Assembly (NCBI GenBank): GCA_038373885.1
Contig: JAWZYV010012530.1
Coordinates: forward strand, 496,001-560,000
Direction of reading: 5' to 3'
From: Cheiracanthium punctorium
Taxonomy: Eukaryota; Arthropoda; Arachnida; Araneae; Cheiracanthiidae
Length of the DNA: 64,000 bases
Shown: one piece after another, positions 34,511 through 43,910 of the stretch
Layout: the number at the start of each line of letters is the position of its first letter
Position numbering within the stretch: the first letter of the stretch is position 1
The notes under the pieces: generated by a model
Seen by the model: only the letters and a program-made list of their open reading frames with translations
What the model was told of the DNA's origin: nothing
Database searches by the model: none
Program-made: the position numbers and the translations under genes

Positions 34511-34674
34511 TCTATAGGTGTACTCAAGGATAGAAGTAAATCTAGGAGTTAACGTCAGGGCCCGGCTAAGACATACCTAAACTACTTAGACATTCATACC
34601 TGGACATATCTAGACTACGTAAGACTGCCTAGACCTTGCACTTTTGGGGGTACCCTTTATACCTTGTTGGCACA

Positions 34675-34895
34675 TGTAAACACAGGGTACAAATATTTGT
34701 TCGCAGTGATTTACATAACGGGGCAGTTGGGCTGAAACCGACTCTTCAAGCCAGAATTTGCTTTTTTAATTTAATGTCTATAAATTTTTAATGCGCAGGC
34801 TATGCTTCTGGATGGTTCCACAATGGTGGAATGCTTAGGACTTAACATGACGTTTGTACTATCCCTGAATGCTGTGTAAAGCATGCACTTTAGCA
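34675..34895 (+). repeat. Dispersed repeat, copy 1 (second copy at 47850)
   Basis: Shares, in the same order and orientation, AAATATTTGTTCGCAGT, ATAAATTTTTAATGCGCA, TGGAATGCTT and CTATCCCTGAAT with the segment at about 47850-48085. Identity in the shared blocks is high but the spacers have drifted. A SINE is inserted immediately after this copy (34909) and not in the other. The superfamily is unknown and no end structure was resolved. Confidence 0.75.
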
Positions 34896-34908
34896 CTGCG
34901 GCAAAAGT

Positions 34909-35134
34909 GTTTTTTTTTCTTCTACGGGCGGGAACTTGCCGATTAGGCATTGTCCCATACAACTGCCCGAAAGTGTGGCCATTTTATTATGGGGGCCCCA
35001 GTGGGAGGCCAGCGTTACCCCCTATGAAGCGACGGACATGACAACCACGCCCAGTCGGGAATCGAACCCCGGCCGCCGGGATTTGAACCCGAAACCGGAG
35101 TACAGTGCTTTATCCACCATACAACTAGGTCGGC
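34909..35134 (-). mobile_element. tRNA-derived SINE, copy 1, minus strand
   Basis: On the minus strand it starts GCCGACCTAGTTGTATGGTGG, holds a box-A-like TGGTGGATAAAGC (35107-35119), then two box-B-like motifs, GGGTTCAAATCCC (35078-35090) and GGGGTTCGATTCCC (35057-35070), and ends in an A-rich tail (T-run on the plus strand at 34909-34920). Target duplications CTGCGGCAAAAGT (34896-34908) and CTGCAGCAAAAGT (35135-35147) match at 12 of 13 positions. Such SINEs are transcribed by RNA polymerase III and moved by a partner LINE. The doubled B box is unusual. The second copy at 43.7 kb has the same design. Confidence 0.9.
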
Positions 35135-35296
35135 CTGCAGCAAAAGTAAACTTTGGAGTTGTAGACGTTTACCTCTTTATTTATTATCATTGATGTTTTT
35201 TATGCTACTTTTTAAGAATAGAACTTAAACTATTTTAATCATTCTGCGGGACCTAAACCTTAACAGCCCTTAGGCCGAGGCCTTGTAGGTCTGTGC

Positions 35297-35465
35297 CAGT
35301 GGCGTAGCCAGAAATTTTTCATGAAGGGGTTACGACTACTGCAACTCACATACTATATGTAAACGTGTGTGGGATAAGGGAGTGAATAATATACATTTTG
35401 TATGGCAAAAAATTCCTGATGGGAGGGTTGTGACCCCCCTATCCTCCCCCTTGGCTAAGCTACTG
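35297..35465. mobile_element. hAT MITE with CAGTGGCGTAGC end
   Basis: The left end CAGTGGCGTAGCCAGAAAT and right-end inverse CAGTAGCTTAGCCAAGG agree through AGC-TAGCCA. A perfect 8-bp duplication GTCTGTGC flanks it (35289-35296, 35466-35473). The length is 169 bp with no coding capacity. The CAGTGGCGTAGC terminus is typical of widespread hAT elements. Confidence 0.92.
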
Positions 35466-35513
35466 GTCTGTGCAGTAATCAGCCCCTGTGTAACGTAACC
35501 CGCTCCTCTTATG

Positions 35514-35729
35514 CATGGGCGCCGGCAGAATATTTCCCAGGAGGGGGAGGTCAAAGACTACTCAAGGGGTGGGGGCAAAGACTACTTTAACGTATGGTTA
35601 CCATGTTGGAAAGAGCAAAAAAGCAAGGGAAAACACTACATACAAAAATCCAGGGGGGCATTGCCCCTGGATTTTTGTATGCAGTGTTTACACCTAACCC
35701 CCCCTTGCCCTATGCTGCCGGCGCCCATG
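35514..35729 (-). mobile_element. hAT MITE, family with CATGGGCGCC ends, copy 2
   Basis: The 216-bp element has a perfect 8-bp duplication CTCTTATG (35506-35513, 35730-35737). It is inverted relative to the copy at 22403-22579: GCAGAATATTTCCC, AAAGACTACT and GTATGGTTACCAT appear here in reverse order. It has an extra internal hairpin, TACAAAAATCCAGGGG and its inverse (about 35641-35682), absent from the first copy. Confidence 0.92.
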
Positions 35730-35737
35730 CTCTTATG

Positions 35738-36209
35738 TAAGACTCTTATATATACGTGAGGAAGCTCCCCATTTTAACTGTCCTAAACGGCAAATCGGTC
35801 ACTGCTTCAACACAGGCGTCTGTTTTGTCGTGACAATTTCAAGTAGTAAAGCTCTGTTCTAGCTCTTAAATCAAAAGAACATTGGATATGGCTATTTTTC
35901 AAGCCTTTAATTGTTCGGATGATTACAGTAAAGGATATACGTCTGCCACTCCATCTGCTTTCTAGGCTTGTATGAAATTATGTACAGTTATGTAAACTTC
36001 ATTTTGATTGGCCAGACAATGATGTCAGTGTTATGTGTTCCAATAAAGCACGCAAGCTGTATTATATCTATACACAATTCAATGTAAAACTGTCAAAATA
36101 CGTAGGCGGTTCGAAATGTAAAGGTGACAAGAGCTCTCACGAGTACACAAATTCTCAGAACGAATGAAATCCCATATCTAAGTACAACAGACGATCGCAG
36201 CAATCAAAT
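35738..36209. other. Spacer without recognisable feature
   Basis: No gene or ordered repeat was recognised. It may include an unrecognisable N-terminal part of the mariner relic that follows. Confidence 0.4.
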
Positions 36210-36501
36210 GCCACTTGATGGTGCTGGGTCGGGCACCTGGTTGGCTGCAGCTCTTCCGACAGAACTTTTCCGGCCTCCTCTTTATAGCTCAGATCTTGCA
36301 CCCACTGATTTCCATTTCTCCGGTCCGCTGAAGAAGCACCTGTCAAGACAGTATTTCCAAACCATTCTGCAGTTCAGAATGCTGTCGTTAATTGGCTCAG
36401 CGACCATTGCCCTGATTTTCATAAACGCCGGTTTCAATAGATCAGCATAGAGATGGACAAAATGCTTTGACGTGCAAGGAGGAAATGTTCAAATATAATC
36501 T
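36210..36501 (+). pseudogene. C-terminal relic of a mariner-family transposase
   Basis: The translation shows RPPLYSSDLAPTDFHFSGPL (mariner signature PYSPDLAPSDFHLF), then KKHLSRQYFQ, a degenerate AGFNRSA, an in-frame TAG at 36448, and RWTKCFDVQGGNVQ, the typical C-terminus. The catalytic DNARPH block is not recognisable upstream. The inverted ends could not be found. It belongs to a different mariner lineage from the one at 63.6 kb (GPLKKHL versus DYQ-LLDRN). Confidence 0.8.
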
Positions 36502-36672
36502 GTCCCAAATGCCTTGCTACGCCTCTGCATCTCTTGGATTTCCTGAATGAACATTTTGCTTTTAAGATTTGTTTATTAAAGATACTTTTAGATCCACCCT
36601 CTTAGAATGTTCAATTTTCCTACTGAATTCAACCGAAGAAAAGAAAATCGATATTGAATTGTCGTAGACATG

Positions 36673-36736
36673 ATTAGAAATCTGAATCCGGTAATTAGAA
36701 ATCTGAATCCCTGGATGATTAGGAATCTGAATCACG
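36673..36736. repeat. Short tandem array, three 21-24-bp units
   Basis: ATTAGAAATCTGAATCC starts at 36673 and 36694 and recurs as ATTAGGAATCTGAATCA at 36718. No function is suggested. Confidence 0.8.
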
Positions 36737-36739
36737 TGT

Positions 36740-37500
36740 TCAGCTTAGCAGATAGCTGCCATTTCATTTCAAAATCGCCAAAGAGTTAATGTGGGAGCTA
36801 AATTTCACTTAACTTGCACAAAAACAACTGCCGTGCACTTAAATATCCAGGTTTCTACTCTTAAGGATCTGTTCGCTCCCTTAGATGCAACACCGGAGAT
36901 TTCCCTTCTCTGTCCAGAGTAGGAGTAACATTGAGAGACTTGAGGCACTCTAAGGCAATGTTGGACAGCAGGGCTTGCACATAGAGCGTATCAAGCCCAT
37001 TCAGTCTTGCAATGACAAGAGTGAACATTTTAAAATTGGATTTCGTATTTTTTTTTAAAAGTTATAAGAAAAAAGATAACCCTCCACTCATTGAAAAATT
37101 CAACGTACGTTGTTTATTTTAGACAATTCCAACAATGTAAAAAGATTAAATTTTAATAAAAACAAAGGGGAAATACTCTCTGAATTGTACAATGGAGCCT
37201 TAGGATTAACAAGTGCTTTATAACATGTGAATACCTGTGTTAACAAAAAATACAGTGCAACTGCAGTGAACACTTGAACTCAGTAAGAGGGATTTTACGT
37301 CTCAACTGCTCAATGTTTCAATTAAATCATTTGCTTAAAATCTGTGCAAATAAAATTAGACCATTGGCTGTACGTTACTTGAAATTGGAAATTTTTGTGA
37401 TTTCTATCCGTTTCAAGCACCTGGGAACCCAGTACGACTGCCAAAAAAAGTTTGTTTGTCGCTCTTTCATTCTGTCCATGACGCTTTTCTTGGTTCGCGC
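36740..37500. other. AT-rich sequence without recognisable feature
   Basis: Short open frames at 37274-37594 overlap on both strands and look non-coding. Confidence 0.45.
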
Positions 37501-38300
37501 GAAACGTAAAAACGATTGAAGCAAATGAAATGAAATTTTGTGATATGATAGACTCGTGATCACTATGCTCTTGATAACTCAAATATGTGATCACTTGACT
37601 TAAACTAACGACTTAGAAGTCGAACTTTTAAAAAAATGGTTATTAAATTTTGAGATTTTGCGAATATCGCTCCAAAATGCGTAAATTTTTGTTCGCGCAT
37701 CATGTATCAACCACTAAAGCGAATGAAACGAAATTTGGTAACATAACAGGTGAACATGCAACTTGAACTATACCCGTCAATTTTTTTGAAAATTTTGATT
37801 AGGTTTGGAGATTGAAAGAAAATTTATTCAAAATGTGTAAATACTTGTTTGCCCATCTATTAAAAACCACTGAAGCGAATGAAATAAAATTAATCATCAT
37901 CATCAGTGGTCATTTAAACTATATGCGTCAAAGTATTTCAAATTTTTTTATAGATTTTGAGATTTTGTAAAAATTGAGTAAATGTTTGCTCTCACATTCC
38001 TCGGAAACGGCTTAACATAATAGAATAGAGTGAAGTTTAGTAACATAACTACCAACGACTAAAACAATGTCGGATTTTTTAAAAATAAGTTTTAAAACAT
38101 TGCTTTTTTTAAGGGGGGGGGGGTTAAAGACATCTGGAGGTAGCATATTAGTTGGCTATTTAACTGAAATTCGTCCATTTTTTTAAGTGTTAATTGCTTT
38201 TTTAAATTTTGTGAAAATTGTGCAAAATTTTCTGGAGCCACTAGGTTAAAATATCACAAAATTTAGTTAGAGGCGAGGAATGACCTCTTGACTCTTTAAA
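37500..38300. repeat. Degenerate satellite-like array, period about 160-200 bp
   Basis: The phrase AAGCGAATGAAA followed by AAATT-GTAACATAA recurs with decay near 37513, 37710, 37873 and 38020. Each is followed at similar distances by AACTTGAACTATA--CGTCAA-like and GAGATTTTG-like blocks (37580, 37750, 37915, 38160). Unit lengths are irregular, so this is an old tandem array eroded by indels. A G-run (38116-38124) interrupts it. Confidence 0.55.
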
Positions 38301-38329
38301 AACTCACTCCACTAAAATAGAAATTACTC

Positions 38330-38374
38330 AATAGAGAAAACATTTGATTTTGAAAATCAAATGTTTTCTCTATT
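38330..38374. repeat. Perfect 22-bp palindrome with 1-nt spacer
   Basis: AATAGAGAAAACATTTGATTTT (38330-38351) is followed by one G and its exact inverse (38353-38374). It abuts the degenerate array. It could be a very small foldback insertion. Confidence 0.93.
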
Positions 38375-39236
38375 AATAATTTTACTCTCTCTAACGCGTA
38401 ATATCTTAACAATACACAGAAATTATAACTTTGCTTTCTATACTTTTGTCAGTATGCTACTTCTTCGAACTCCTACAATGCAAATGAAAATTCAGGCCTC
38501 TAGGAAATCTGCATTACCTACTAATCAGTCAGCGACGGTAACTTCAGCTGGTAAAGAATAAATGCAAAATTTTTAAAAAATAATGCTGCGTCATTAACAT
38601 TGCGAAGTAAAATATAGTTCTTGTAAAGTTAAAATTAATGAAAAGATATATTAATCCTAGTCGTCAATCAGTAGAGTCGATCCTATATGCCACATTACAG
38701 TTATTCATATAGTTCCTCAAGACATTGCTGTCAAGAGCCAGTTATCAACAGGTCAAATGGAGCCCTTAATACTTTATTATTGTTATGAAAGTTTGCACTC
38801 TGTTAATAAGTCATATTTATTTTTCAGTTTGCATATAAATGCTTTCAAAAAGCAGGACTTCTGATCAATAAAACAGCAGTGTACCAAATTAAAATAACTG
38901 GAACTGGATAGGACGCAATTAAAAATCTTTTGATTCTTATCTGTGGAACTATTTTATCATTTTTAGAGGCGATATCATTATAAGTTCATTAAACAAAATC
39001 ATTCTGTTTGATTAATTGATTGGTTTTGACTAGTACTACTTAACAGAGAAAAATGATAGGTCAATTGACTCAGTAGGTCTCTGTTTGGCTATCGTTGTTC
39101 CAATCAAGATCGCATGATTATTGAACGTAATTGGGAATTCAAGAGCCCTTGCTTCCGGGGCTTATTCGTTTTTAAAATAGGGAAAACTTATTTTAACAAT
39201 ATCGCAAAAATTTTAACTGCATAATTACAATATATG
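38375..39236. other. AT-rich sequence without recognisable feature
   Basis: Nothing gene-like or repeat-like was recognised. Confidence 0.5.
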
Positions 39237-39684
39237 CATGGTGCCAAAAAAGACAGATCAAGGCCTAATTCCTTAAATATTGATCAGAGACATAAACAGT
39301 AAATTACAAAATTACTTTAAAAAGAAGCTGCAGAATTTTATAGTATCCATTAAAGATTTGTGAAGTATTAATAAATATAAATAAAATACATTTTTCTACG
39401 GCACCCGTTTAAAAAATTCCAAATTAGTAAAATGTTCCTATATATTAATTAGGTACAGTTTATTAATTTTATTAATTTTATTTATTTATTTATTTTGTAG
39501 GGAGGACGTATGAAAATTTAAAATTTTTAATTGTACTCATTCAGATTTAATCTCCAGAAAGTTTCAATCGTTAACATAAAATAGTGTACCTTTCTTAGCG
39601 TAACTTTATAATTTACTATGTATGTCTCTGATCACACAATATTTAAAGAATAAAAGCCTGAATCAGTGTTTTTGGGACACCCTG
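39237..39684. mobile_element. Decayed MITE with about 80-bp inverted arms (mariner-like ends)
   Basis: Left arm 39237-39320 and right arm about 39600-39684 pair as inverted repeats through AAATATTG-GATCAGAGACATA, AGTAAATTA-AAA and GGCCTAATTC/AGGCTTTTATTC blocks. The right terminus TTTTTGGGACACCCTG is the same type as the end of the element at 58794-59416. The flanking dinucleotides are TG and TT instead of TA, so either the duplication has decayed or the ends are a few bases off. Confidence 0.65.
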
Positions 39685-40067
39685 TTTGCATTTATTGTGG
39701 ATATGTTTTTGCTAAAGGTTGCAGTAATATGTAGAAGCCTGTGTTATCAAACTATAACGCAAAACAATAATAATAGCTCAGTTCTCAATTTTAGAGGCTC
39801 CACACCACTTTAAATGACTCTCCTTATATTGATATTATTTTTGAAAGAGGTTAGAAAGTTTCAGATGCCTGATTATGTATATTTGTACTGTGAAAGAACG
39901 TTTCACAAAAAAATTTCAAAACATTGTGGCTCGAGTTATAAAGTTAAACAATTTGCATATAGGACAGCTTGCAATTTGTATCTATAATACTTCAAAATTT
40001 AAAGTTTAAGTAAACCATTAAACGGCTTTATATTAGCTTTAACGGTGCTGTTCGAAAACATCATGTG

Positions 40068-40408
40068 ATTTTGGTACATAATTACAAATAAACTAATTAT
40101 GCCAGGCACTTCAAATTTTTGAAGTCTCTTTACAAGCTGTACTACATACTGCAGTAAACGATCAGTCTGTATCAGTTTCAAAACTTTTAGAAAAAATTCT
40201 TAAAAATTGGAAATTTTCGCAAAGCGTGTTACTCTTCAAAAAATCTTGCAGCTCAGATCCATGTTTAAGAATTTTTTTCTGAAAATTTCACAATCGCCAC
40301 AGCATTTTTGCTTATTGCAGTGTGTAAAGCAGCTTATGAAGAACCATCTGGAATTTTTTGGAGACCATGGTGCTATTAGTTTATTTCAATTTATGTACCA
40401 AGACTAAA
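40068..40408. repeat. Long near-palindrome, arms about 165 bp
   Basis: GGTACATAATTACAAATAAA at about 40075 pairs with the inverse of the segment ending at 40402. Pairing continues inward through GCTG-TAC-ACATACTGCA/GCTGCTTTACACACTGCA and TAGAAAAAATTCTTAAA/CAGAAAAAAATTCTTAAA, with moderate divergence. The arms meet near 40235 with little or no loop. No clear target duplication was found. Confidence 0.65.
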
Positions 40409-40409
40409 A

Positions 40410-41109
40410 AAAGAGTTCTTTTTTTTTTTACATACACCCTTAACTAATCGTTAAAAAATCTGATTTTCAAACACAAATTTAAAATATTTAAACTTGTGCA
40501 TTTTCAGCATTACGTGAAAAGCATTTTCTTCATGTTGAACCATTAAAAGTTAGTCTACTCACAAATTTTAGTGCAAAACTGAATGAAATGAAGAAATATT
40601 AAAATGCCACTGTAATGCTTTAATGTACGGCTAAATTGCATGTAAAACTCTAATTGCTTAATCTTACACTTCTTTGAAAAGGTACGTTTTCTAACACCTA
40701 ATTCAATATTCTGAAAGAAAACGTGACTTTCGACTTTCTTTGTCAGCTGGCGCATTCATTCAGGAATCTTACGAGAAATTCAAATTATAGAGTAAAACAT
40801 GAATCAGTGTAAAATGCGTTACAATTGGTTTTTCCCCTTTTTAAAATTCACCTTCAACTACCATTCTCTAACTCTGTCATATAAGACCGCTGAGAAAGAG
40901 CCAAAAATTAACTATATACGTATATACATATATATATATATATATATTAAGTGGAAAGCGTTAAACTAAACAAATAACCGTCTTTTCTCACACATCTTTA
41001 TTGTTCCTTCTTCCTTTCATTTTGAATCTTCATTTTTCATCTCCTCCGGAAAATGAAAGAAAAAAAAAATTACGGTAACGCAAGAGATTTACATGTAAGA
41101 GTTAAGGCA
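40410..41109. other. AT-rich spacer with a (TA)n tract
   Basis: (TA)n lies at about 40926-40948. Nothing else was recognised. Confidence 0.5.
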
Positions 41110-41830
41110 ACGTAGTGAGAAAATAAGAAATAGTGTTATGGTGGGCGCTTTGGAATGAATGGGGGAGATGATGCTGTGCGGCCATCTTGCAAAAGTGACG
41201 TCCATGAAAACACAATGCAGTCGTGCTGCCAGCCCACCCGAGCGGAAAAGTGAAACGCGTGAGGCACGTCACGTAGGCAATGTTTTTGACTTTGAAATAT
41301 TTCCTTTACGAGGCGAAAAAAAGGGGGAAGGATTACGATCCGTATTTTATAAGATCCGGATTGCATTTTTTTCTTAATTATAGCAGCAAACATGGCGGTA
41401 ACTCAAAAGCTAACCTTTTAACGCGCAGTGTTCCCGCTCTGGGAACACCAAACTCGGACGTTTTGACTGTTGCCAGTCACGAAGAATAGATTTGATTTCT
41501 ATAAAAATAGTTGCGGGTGACATAGTTCCACGAGAATCCTTTACTTTTTAGCATGTCATTTCCCGTAAAATATTGTTACGATTATTTTTAACAGCACTGA
41601 CATCTGCCGAAAAATGGAAGAATGCGAGAACAGCTCGATAGATTTTCCCGCACAGCCAGCTGCGTCAAAAAAGGGTCTCTAGATCTGTGGCACGCGATGA
41701 ACGTTTCGATCATCCGCCATCTTGCTGGTAGTTAAGTCGAGCGATGGCAACGGTTGCCCTTTTTTCAGCATTGGGAAAGGGTTGCGCCTCAAAGGGTTAA
41801 AGCGCTGGAGGGGCAAGGAAGATTAATCAT
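41110..41830. promoter_or_regulatory. CpG-containing promoter-like segment with three YY1-type motifs
   Basis: This stretch has visibly higher GC and many CpG dinucleotides compared with its AT-rich flanks. It contains GCGGCCATCTTGC (about 41179-41191), AACATGGCGG (about 41389-41398) and CCGCCATCTTGC (about 41715-41726), all close to the YY1 consensus (AAnATGGCGGC or inverse), plus CRE-like GTGACGTCC and CACGTCACGTAGG (about 41196 and 41263). YY1 sites in animals often lie just downstream of transcription starts of housekeeping genes. No reading frame here is clearly coding. It may be a host promoter and first exon, or a fragment of an unrecognised element. Confidence 0.35.
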
Positions 41831-42960
41831 ATCAAACTCGTCGATTATAAGAAGCTTTTTTCAACACAATTTCATTTTAGCATACTACTACTGCGTAACG
41901 ACTAATTAATTTGTTCGCTCCCTTCGTCCGAAGACGTGACGGTAGCGATTCCCTTTCAGTGCCCATTGCTAATTTCTGACATGGGTCTTTGATTGCTCCG
42001 TCATGGCCGAACCTTGCGAAAGCACAGCTGTAGCATCTTTGGGGTATTTCTAAACGACGATTGCGAACCTATTAAAAAAACTACGCTATAAATACGACTA
42101 CATGTCCATGCAAATAATACATAAAACCGCTGTATGCAAGGGGATCACAGAAGCCTTACCCTTTCTATAATTCTTTCATAGTGCATAAATATTAAATTAA
42201 AATATGCTATTGCTTGACAGAGCCGGTTCTTCTATGTGTGAAAAGTGTGCATACACAGACGGTCGACAAAAAAGGCGGCAGCCAAAATCTACTCTTTTTT
42301 TTTTTTTTTTCACCGAATTTGTAATATCTTTATACTGCATCCCTGAAACATTACTTCACTTATTTTTTATATTAATACATAGTTATATTTCCATTCACAT
42401 TGATATTCATGATCTGATAGTTGAATCTGCACACTATGAAGCTCGCCAAACATACTTCGTGTAAAACAACATGGTGTTTTTTCTCTGTGTATGATTTTAA
42501 TTATTTGTTGTTCAATAATAAAAGTTTCAGTTTCATAATAATATTTATATATATATCACTAGAAACGTCGGTGCAATAATAAATGCACACAGACGGCCTA
42601 ACAATGGATGCACAATCGGCCAAATAATAACTGCACACAGGATGTCGAACATCTAGAATCGTCATTGTTGCTGATCTTGAATATCCCTTTAGTCTTTAAG
42701 ATTACATCTATCAATTTATCCTATATTAGGATACTTAAATAGCACTTTTACGAAAGAAGGGATTTTGGGGTGACTGCAAACTTTTGCAGTATGGTAAACT
42801 GTGAAATTTCTGCTTGCTTCCAATTCTAATCCACAGCAGTTGCTGATCGGTTCTTTCTGGGAAAATGTAAGGAAATCATAGACTGGGTTCAAACCATAGA
42901 TATCTAATGCAATAGACGGCGCATCCGGCAACCTGGCGTGGGCACAAGATTATAATCACC
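41831..42960. other. Spacer without recognisable gene
   Basis: CpG-bearing sequence continues to about 42010, then turns AT-rich. TGCACACAGACGGC-like phrases recur loosely at about 42245, 42583 and 42630. Nothing else was recognised. Confidence 0.4.
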
Positions 42961-43149
42961 TCAGTCAAATAGTCACGTGGTATATCCTTATTACTGTGGT
43001 GCATATCTGAGCAACAGTATTAGATGCTCGTGATCAAAACCACAGCTCTTAAGGATTATATTCCCCCATAAAAGCGCCGAAAGAGCAATAACTGTCTCAA
43101 GTTGGCTGCATCAGTCTAATAGTCACGTGGTGCATCCTTGTTACTGCGT
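42961..43149. repeat. 39-bp direct repeat spaced 150 bp, containing CACGTG
   Basis: TCAGTCAAATAGTCACGTGG (42961) and TCAGTCTAATAGTCACGTGG (43111) open matching 39-bp segments that both continue through ATCCTT-TTACTG. The 110-bp spacer is unrelated by eye apart from short similarities. The CACGTG palindrome is an E-box-type site. Confidence 0.8.
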
Positions 43150-43544
43150 TACATATATATTGGCCATAGGATACGCTGTCTACCTTGTTAGATTCCATGG
43201 TTCAAACCTGCTTAAGCCGATCGGGTTGACAAGATTTGATGGTTTTTCTTCTGGCATAGCATAAATATGTGAGAAATGTTACGACTACATATCCATCAAT
43301 CGGAAGTCTTTGCTTCCGGTTAATTAATGAATGAAGCAGAGACCCAAATAGCCTAAAATGCAATTTATTTATAAATGCTCGTTTTATTTGTAGCATTATT
43401 ATAGGAACTTATTAGAACCTAATTTTGGCAACAATGTAGCTGTTTTAGTGTTAGTTGATAGACTGCCGTAAAAACACTTCAAAACGAGGCATTTGATTCT
43501 GAAGAAGTATGATGTAGCATTTTTAATCGGTGAAGAAATTAAGT

Positions 43545-43546
<2 letters not shown>

Positions 43547-43615
<69 letters not shown>
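43547..43615. repeat. (TA)n microsatellite, about 68 bp
   Basis: Uninterrupted TA/AT dinucleotides between GTCC and ATTGC. This is the longest simple repeat in the window. Confidence 0.97.
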
Positions 43616-43620
<5 letters not shown>

Positions 43621-43686
43621 GCATACTTGTTAAATGAGCATTAACCACCAAATCAAGTGTTGTGTAAGATATTAGAGACAATGCCA

Positions 43687-43910
43687 CCGACCAACTTGTA
43701 TGGTGGATAAAAGCACCATACTACGGTTTCAGGTTCAACTCCTAGCGGTCGTGGTTCGATCCCCAACTGGGCGTGGATGTCATTGTCCCTTCATAGGAGG
43801 CAACGTTGATCCACCTACTAGGTGCGCCCAATAATAAAGTGATCAACAACTATGTTAACGGTGGCCAATGCCTCCAAGGCATTGTTAAGGCCGCCATTTG
43901 AAAAAAAAAT
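43687..43910 (+). mobile_element. tRNA-derived SINE, copy 2, plus strand
   Basis: Same family as the copy at 34909-35134: CCGACCAACTTGTATGGTGG start, box A TGGTGGATAAAAGC (43701-43714), box-B-like GGTTCAACTCC (43732-43742) and GGTTCGATCCC (43753-43763), the shared AACTGGGCGTGG--GTCAT block, and a terminal A-run (43901-43909). The middle has diverged or has a different body after about 43810. Flanks TTAGAGACA and ATAGATACA could be remnants of a target duplication. Confidence 0.82.

Noticed and set aside
34556..35285. Possible larger hAT element framed by CAGGGCCCGGCTAAG and CTTAGGCCGAGGCCTTG
   Set aside because: The ends are loosely similar but the flanking 8-mers (GTTAACGT and TAGGTCTG) do not match. 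Kept only as a remark in the insertion-island finding.
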